From positions 1 to 24,437 of the forward strand of contig CAJMBP010000020.1 of assembly GCA_905211675.1 (NCBI GenBank): a DNA stretch of 24,437 nucleotides. Reading direction: 5' to 3'. A program made the translations under genes and the position numbers. This stretch comes from an uncultured Oscillospiraceae bacterium. GTDB lineage: Bacteria > Bacillota > Clostridia > Oscillospirales > Acutalibacteraceae. This document shows positions 22,830 to 24,437 of the stretch, piece by piece (within the stretch, counting starts at the first letter, position 1; every line of letters starts with the position of its first letter). The notes beneath the pieces were generated by a model. The model worked only from the letters and a program-made list of their open reading frames with translations, did not search any database and had not been told where the DNA came from.

Positions 22830-23534
22830 GTGGATAATATACACAGCGGTCACCGCGACCGAATAAGACGTGAATTTTTACAGCACGGCTTTGATAAAAA
22901 CACACCGCCGCATAAAATTTTGGAAATTCTGCTTTTTTACTGTGTCAAGCAGGCCGACACCAACCCCATAGCGCACGAGCTTGTTGCAAAATACGGCTCG
23001 GTTGCCGCCGTGCTTGACGCGCCCATAGAGGAGCTTGCCGAAATTAAGGGACTAAGCGAACGCTCGGCATTACTGCTTAAACTGATAATGCCGACAGCAC
23101 GCCGATATTTACACGATAAGTCGGAAGAAAAGCCGACGTTTTCGGGGCTGGACCGAATAGGCGAATATGTGTTTACGCAGTACATAGGCGAACTGCGCGA
23201 AAGGGTTTCGGTAATGTGCCTTGATACAAAGGGCAGGCTTATAAGCTTTGATTTTATGGGCGAGGGCGACATAAGCTCGGTGGGGCTGTCGCTTCGCGAG
23301 CTTGCAAAAACGGTTTTAAAGCGCGAAGCCACTGCGGCGGTGCTTTGCCATAATCACCCGGGCGGCATAGCCGTGCCGAGTGACAGCGACCGCCGTGTAA
23401 CCGAATCGGCGGCAAAATTGCTGTCTGAAATAGGGGTGCAGCTTATCGACCATGTAATTGTGGGCGACTGCGACTTTGTTTCTATGGCACAAAGCAGCGA
23501 ATACGGCAGTATCTTTTTGCCCTGCAACAGTTAA
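22830..23534 (+). CDS. radC: RadC/UPF0758 family JAMM-motif protein
   Basis: A 234-residue protein with an N-terminal helix-hairpin-helix-like part (about 25-95, EILLFYC, EIKGLSERSALLL) and a C-terminal MPN/JAB1 domain whose zinc motif is His174, His176 and Asp187 in HNHPGG..PSDSD. The family was once linked with DNA repair; its true role is unsettled, and it is not a standard recombination enzyme. The frame is open from TTG 22815, but GTG 22830, 7 bases after the G-run at 22817-22821, is the better start. It is divergent from the pseudouridine synthase. Confidence 0.9.
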   Translation: MDNIHSGHRDRIRREFLQHGFDKNTPPHKILEILLFYCVKQADTNPIAHELVAKYGSVAAVLDAPIEELAEIKGLSERSALLLKLIMPTARRYLHDKSEEKPTFSGLDRIGEYVFTQYIGELRERVSVMCLDTKGRLISFDFMGEGDISSVGLSLRELAKTVLKREATAAVLCHNHPGGIAVPSDSDRRVTESAAKLLSEIGVQLIDHVIVGDCDFVSMAQSSEYGSIFLPCNS

Positions 23535-23593
23535 CCGTAATAATTATAATATTTAACAAAAATAATGTCAATCAAAATAAAGGTTATGAATAA

Positions 23594-24310
23594 ATGAGCA
23601 ACTTCGATTTTTTTAAAAAAGGTTTCAAAGACGGAATACCGATATTTTTAGGCTATTTGGCCGTTGCCTTCACATTCGGTATTGCGGCAAAAAATGCCGG
23701 CATCTCGTCGGCGCAGGCAATACTTATTTCTGCCGCAAATCTTACCTCCGCAGGTCAGTTTGCCGCGCTTTCGGTAATAGCCTCGCAGGCAAGCTATGTT
23801 GAAATGGCTCTGACACAGCTTATAATAAACCTGCGCTACTGTCTTATGTCATCGTCGCTGTCACAGCGATTTGACGAGAAAATAAAGCCGTACCACAGGT
23901 ATTTAATTGCCTTCGGTGTAACCGATGAGATTTTCGGCGTATCGAGCGCTTACAGTGAAGAAAATGTGCCGCCTGCATATTGCTACGGCATTATCGCGGT
24001 GTCTTGGCCGGGTTGGGTGCTCGGTACTGCGCTCGGCTGTCTTTCGGGCAGTCTTTTGCCCGCGCGGATTTTAAGCGCTTTGGGCGTGGCGCTTTACGGA
24101 ATGTTTATTGCAATAATAGTGCCGCCTACAAAAACCAACCGAGTTTTGCTGGGAGTTGTGGCAATTTCAATGCTGTTAAGCCTCGCCTTTGCCGTAACCC
24201 CTTTATTAAAAGCGATTTCTTCGGGATTCAGGGTGATTATTCTCACTGTGGTTATTGCGGGTGCGGCGGCATGGCTTTTCCCCGTAAAGGAGGAGGCTCA
24301 AAATGGATAA
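23594..24310 (+). CDS. azlC: AzlC family branched-chain amino acid permease subunit
   Basis: AzlC is the large subunit of the AzlCD exporter of branched-chain amino acids (azaleucine resistance in B. subtilis). The 238-residue membrane protein shows the family pattern: FKDGIPIFLGYLAVAFTFGI (in part), AANLTSAGQFAAL, QLIINLRYCLMSSSLSQ, AFGVTDEIF and several hydrophobic helices. AAAGG lies 10 bases before the ATG. It overlaps azlD by 8 bases. The 59-base gap after radC is AT-rich with a TATAAT-like run but no clear -35 box. Confidence 0.94.
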   Translation: MSNFDFFKKGFKDGIPIFLGYLAVAFTFGIAAKNAGISSAQAILISAANLTSAGQFAALSVIASQASYVEMALTQLIINLRYCLMSSSLSQRFDEKIKPYHRYLIAFGVTDEIFGVSSAYSEENVPPAYCYGIIAVSWPGWVLGTALGCLSGSLLPARILSALGVALYGMFIAIIVPPTKTNRVLLGVVAISMLLSLAFAVTPLLKAISSGFRVIILTVVIAGAAAWLFPVKEEAQNG

Positions 24311-24437
24311 AAGCATATTTGTTTACATATTTATAATGGCGGCAGTAACCTACCTTATACGCATGCTGCCGTTGGCGCTTTTAAAGCGCAAAATCACAAA
24401 CAAATTTTTTAAATCTTTTCTTTACTATGTGCCGTTT
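24303..24437 (+). CDS. azlD: AzlD family protein, N-terminal fragment (cut by window edge)
   Basis: The frame is open from ATG 24303 to the edge (45 residues): MDKSIFVYIFIMAAVTYLIR, then MLPLALLKRKI. The first hydrophobic helix followed by TYLIRMLP is characteristic of AzlD, the small partner of AzlC. AAAGGAGGAGG lies about 8 bases before the ATG, inside azlC, and the two genes overlap by ATGGATAA, so they are translated together and probably in fixed ratio. Confidence 0.92.
   Translation, partial: MDKSIFVYIFIMAAVTYLIRMLPLALLKRKITNKFFKSFLYYVPF

Noticed and set aside
1..24437. CRISPR array, tRNA or rRNA gene, prophage, toxin-antitoxin or new defence cassette
   Set aside because: No regularly spaced direct repeats, tRNA cloverleaf-like stretch, integrase, transposase or unassigned multi-gene cluster was seen. 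Almost all sequence is accounted for by conserved housekeeping genes.

Overview
The window is from a low-to-mid GC Firmicute, most likely a gut clostridium of the Oscillospirales/Ruminococcaceae type. The grounds are the merged S10-spc-alpha ribosomal operon with adk, map, a KOW-domain gene, infA and rpmJ inside it, the zinc-type S14 and S4, the N-terminally extended L27 with its Prp protease gene next door, and strong Shine-Dalgarno sites of the AAGGAGG type almost everywhere. The rank below class is inference.

Layout. (1) 1-583, minus strand, markedly AT-rich: a truncated Wzz-like membrane protein gene at the left edge, preceded and overlapped by a small one-helix membrane ORF. (2) 584-778: an intrinsic terminator-like hairpin and a 111-bp nested inverted repeat just downstream of rplQ. 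(3) 779-16211, minus strand: one continuous ribosomal superoperon, transcribed as rpsJ-rplC-rplD-rplW-rplB-rpsS-rplV-rpsC-rplP-rpmC-rpsQ-rplN-rplX-rplE-rpsN-rpsH-rplF-rplR-rpsE-rpmD-rplO-secY-adk-map-KOW-infA-rpmJ-rpsM-rpsK-rpsD-rpoA-rplQ. (4) 16212-16653: the only long gene-free stretch. It holds a strong promoter (TTGCAA, 17 bp, TATTAT with an extended -10), phased A-tracts upstream of it, and a roughly 278-nt structured leader. (5) 16654-19648, minus: zinc-ribbon/DUF2007-like protein, obgE, mrnC (Mini-RNase III) and a YitT-family membrane protein, with a terminator-like hairpin that contains the yitT ribosome binding site. (6) 19670-20784, minus: rplU-prp-rpmA with its own promoter, a probable L21 leader and a terminator. 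(7) 20816-22802, minus: an RluC/RluD-type pseudouridine synthase and a YghZ-type aldo/keto reductase. (8) 22830-24437, plus: radC, azlC and a truncated azlD.

How the genes work together. Most of the window makes ribosomes and connects them to the cell. It holds 27 ribosomal proteins in regions 3 and 6, initiation factor IF-1, RNA polymerase alpha, the SecY translocon, adenylate kinase and methionine aminopeptidase. Also present are a ribosome-assembly GTPase (ObgE), a 23S rRNA maturation nuclease (Mini-III), the protease that trims L27, and an RNA pseudouridine synthase. The right end moves to general metabolism and transport (aldo/keto reductase, branched-chain amino acid exporter AzlCD).

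I found no CRISPR array, tRNA, rRNA, prophage or recognisable transposase, and no clear new multi-gene system. The less ordinary content is regulatory: the S10 leader, the yitT hairpin, intercistronic hairpins, a prp gene without a Shine-Dalgarno site between two ribosomal genes, and the nested inverted repeat after rplQ. Several ribosomal gene starts have been moved downstream of the longest open frame, where the Shine-Dalgarno position and family length decide.
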